From Primulina eburnea (Eukaryota > Streptophyta > Magnoliopsida > Lamiales > Gesneriaceae), in contig NC_133108.1 in the NCBI RefSeq assembly GCF_022965805.1, forward strand, positions 25,201,545 to 25,265,544: a stretch of 64,000 nucleotides of DNA. Reading direction: 5' to 3'. The translations under genes were made by a program, and so were the position numbers. The notes under the pieces are model-generated. The model saw nothing but the letters and a program-made list of their open reading frames with translations, made no database searches and was not told where the DNA came from. This document shows positions 61,629-64,000 of this stretch, one piece after another (within the stretch, counting starts at the first letter, position 1; each line of letters opens with the position of its first letter).

Positions 61629-64000
61629 CCTAGGCAACTCAAAAATAAAGTCGCTAGAAATGTCAATCCAAGTTCTTTTTAGGAATAGCACGCAAAAGTG
61701 TTCCCAACGTTCTATTGACAACTTCAGTTTGTCCATCAGTTTGAGGATGACAAGTAGTAGAAAACAACAATTTTGTGTCAAGTTTAGCCCATAAAGTATT
61801 CCAAAAGTAACTCAAGAATTTAACATCGCGACCAGAATCAATAGTCCTAGGCATGCCATGCAACCTAACGACTTCTCTAAAGAACAAATCCGCAATGTTT
61901 GAAGCATCATCGTTTTTATGACAAGCTATAAAATGTGCCATTTTAGACAATCTATCCACAACAACAAAAATAGAATCCCTCCCCTTCTTAGTCCTAGACA
62001 ACCCCAAAATAAAGTCTATAGAAATGTCAATCCAAGTTCTTTTTAAGAATAGCACGCAAAAGTGTTCTCAAAGTTCTAGTGACAACTTCAGTTTGTCCAT
62101 CCGTTTGAGGATGACAAGTAGTAGAAAACAACAATTTTGGGCCAAGTTTAGCCCATAAAGTATTTCAAAAGTAACTCAATAATTTAACATCGCGACCAGA
62201 AACAACAGTCCTAGGCATGCCATGAAACCTAGCGACTTCTCTAAAGAACAAACCCGCCATGTTTGAAGCACAATCGGTTTTATGACAAGCTATAAAATGT
62301 TCCATCTTAGAGAATCTATCCACAACAACAAAAATAGAATCCCTCCCATTCTTAGTTCTAGGCAACCACAATCTAAAGTCCATAGAAATGTCAATCCAAG
62401 TTCTTTTTAAGAATAGCACGCAAAATTGTTCTCAAACTTCTATTGACATCTTCTGTTTGTCCATCCGTTTGAGGATGACAAGTAGTAGAAAACTACAATT
62501 TTGTGCCAAGTTTAGCCCATAAAGTCTTCCAAAAGTAACTCGAGAATTTAACATCGCGAACAGAAACAATAGTCCAAGGCATGCCATGCAACCTAACGAC
62601 TTCTCTAAAGAACAAATCCGCCATGTTTGAAGCATCATCGGTTTTATGACAAGCTATAAAATGTTCCATCTTAGAGAATCTATCCACAACAACAAAAATA
62701 GAATCCCTCCCTTCTTAGTCCTAGGCAACCCCAAAATAAATTCCCTAGAAATGTCAATCCAAGTTCTTTTTAAGAATAGCACGCAAAAGTGTTTCCAACG
62801 TTCTATTAACAACTTCAGTTTGTCCATCAGTTTGAGGATGACAAGTAGTAGAAAACAACAATTTTGTGCCAAGTTTAGCCCATAAAGTATTCCAAAAGTA
62901 ACTCAAGAATTTAACATCGGGACCAGAAACAATAGTCCTAGGCATGCCATGCAACCTACCGACTTCTCTAAAGAACAAATCCGCAATGTTTGAAGCATCA
63001 TCGGTTTTATGTGAAGCTTTAAAATGTGCCATCTTAGAGAATCTATCCACAACAACAAAAATAGAATCCCTCCCCTTCTTAGTCCTAGGCAACCCCAAAA
63101 TAAAGTCCATAGAAATGTCAATCCAAGTTCTTTTTAAGATTAGTACGCAAAAGTGTTACCAATGTTCTATTGACAACTTCAGTTTGTCCATCCGTTTGAG
63201 GATGACAAGTAGTAGAAAACACAATTTTGTGCCAAGTTTAGCCCATAAAGTCTTCCAAAAGTAACTCAAGAATTTACCATCACGACCAGAAACAATAGTC
63301 CTAGGCATGCCACGCAACCTAACGACTTCTCTAAAGAACAAATCCGCAATGTTTGAAGAATCATCGGTTTTATGACAAGCTATAAAATGTGCCATCTTAT
63401 AGAATCTATCCACAACAACAAATATAAAATCCCTCCCCTTCTTAGTCCTAGGCAACCCCAAAATAAAGTCATTAGAAATGTCAATCCAAGTTCTTTTTAA
63501 GAATAGCACGCAAAAGTGTTCCCAAAGTTCTAGTGACAACTTCAGTTTGTCCATCCGATTGAGGATGACAAGTAGTAGAAAACAACAATTTTGTGCCAAG
63601 TTTAGCCCATAAAGTATTCCAAAAGTAACTCAAGAATTTAACATCGCGACCAGAGACAATTGTCCTAGCATGCCATGCAACCTAACAACTTCTCTAAGAA
63701 CAAATCCGCAATGTTTGAAGCATCATCGGTTTTATGACAAGCTATAAAATGTGCCATCTTAGAGAATCTATCCACAACAACAAAAATAGAATCCCTCCCC
63801 TTCTTAGTCCTAGGCAAACCCAAAATAAAGTCCATAGAAATGTCAATCCAAGTTCTTTTTAAGAATAGCACGCAAAAGTGTTCTCAAAGTTCTAGTGACA
63901 ACTTTAGTTTGTCCATCTGTTTGAGGATGACAAGTAGTAGAAAACAACAATTTTGTGCCAAGTTTATCCCATTAAGTTTTTCAAAAGTAACTCACGAATT
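61624..64000 (-). repeat. Integrase-core satellite array, right block
   Basis: About 6.5 further monomers, continuing past the window edge. Diagnostic variants repeat those of 48.7-51.1 kb in the same order: the CAACTC form of the LPRT region at 61629; [15 protein letters not shown] at 62165-62419; FKASHK with SGPD at 62754-63110; a DSSN monomer at 63156-63599. So this block is a higher-order copy of the earlier one, separated by the inserted Tekay element. No monomer is an intact gene. Confidence 0.92.

Overview
The window is plant nuclear DNA made almost entirely of nested LTR retrotransposons and satellite-like repeat. I see no convincing host gene, tRNA, rRNA or bacterial-type feature. 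A flowering plant is indicated by Tekay-type chromoviruses primed by initiator tRNA-Met, an Athila-type element with the tRNA-Asp-type primer site, a Sirevirus, a second Ty1/copia element and a CACTA transposon end. The repeat density fits pericentromeric heterochromatin. A run of exactly 100 N (20540-20639) marks a scaffold gap. The species cannot be told from the sequence.

Layout: 1-777 tandem array of an integrase core domain; 778-9297 Tekay element 1, with a broken gag-pol; 9298-13372 reversed and truncated Tekay element 3; 13373-16338 decayed Sirevirus (element 4); 16354-20539 Athila-like element 5, cut by the gap; 20640-21019 right end of a CACTA transposon; 21020-26215 3' half of Tekay-like element 6 with its long LTR; 26216-31340 strongly decayed Tekay element 7; 31341-about 36910 reversed Ty1/copia element 8; 37368-44508 reversed and nearly intact Tekay element 9 with both LTRs; 44509-46090 reversed LTR fragment of another Tekay-related family; 46091-53105 main integrase-core array; 53106-61623 Tekay element 2, complete, with an open 1506-codon polyprotein and a 5-bp target duplication; 61624-64000 the array resumes.

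Three things stand out. First, a 364-bp monomer encoding one Ty3/gypsy integrase core has been amplified into a satellite of at least 26 copies, with signs of a four-monomer higher-order repeat. Second, several Tekay LTR families carry their own cluster of a short GC-rich, dyad-symmetric motif, in three cases just upstream of a TATA box. Third, bases 1 to about 8.3 kb are nearly identical to bases 52.3 to about 60.6 kb, and the left copy ends in a mosaic LTR with no matching target duplication. That implies a segmental duplication, recombination between LTRs, or an assembly error.

The elements do not cooperate as an operon or pathway. Each full-length one is a self-contained replication unit: LTR promoter, primer site, Gag, protease, reverse transcriptase, RNase H, integrase with chromodomain, polypurine tract, LTR. 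By sequence only element 2 looks capable of autonomous expression. Element 9 lacks it by one base.
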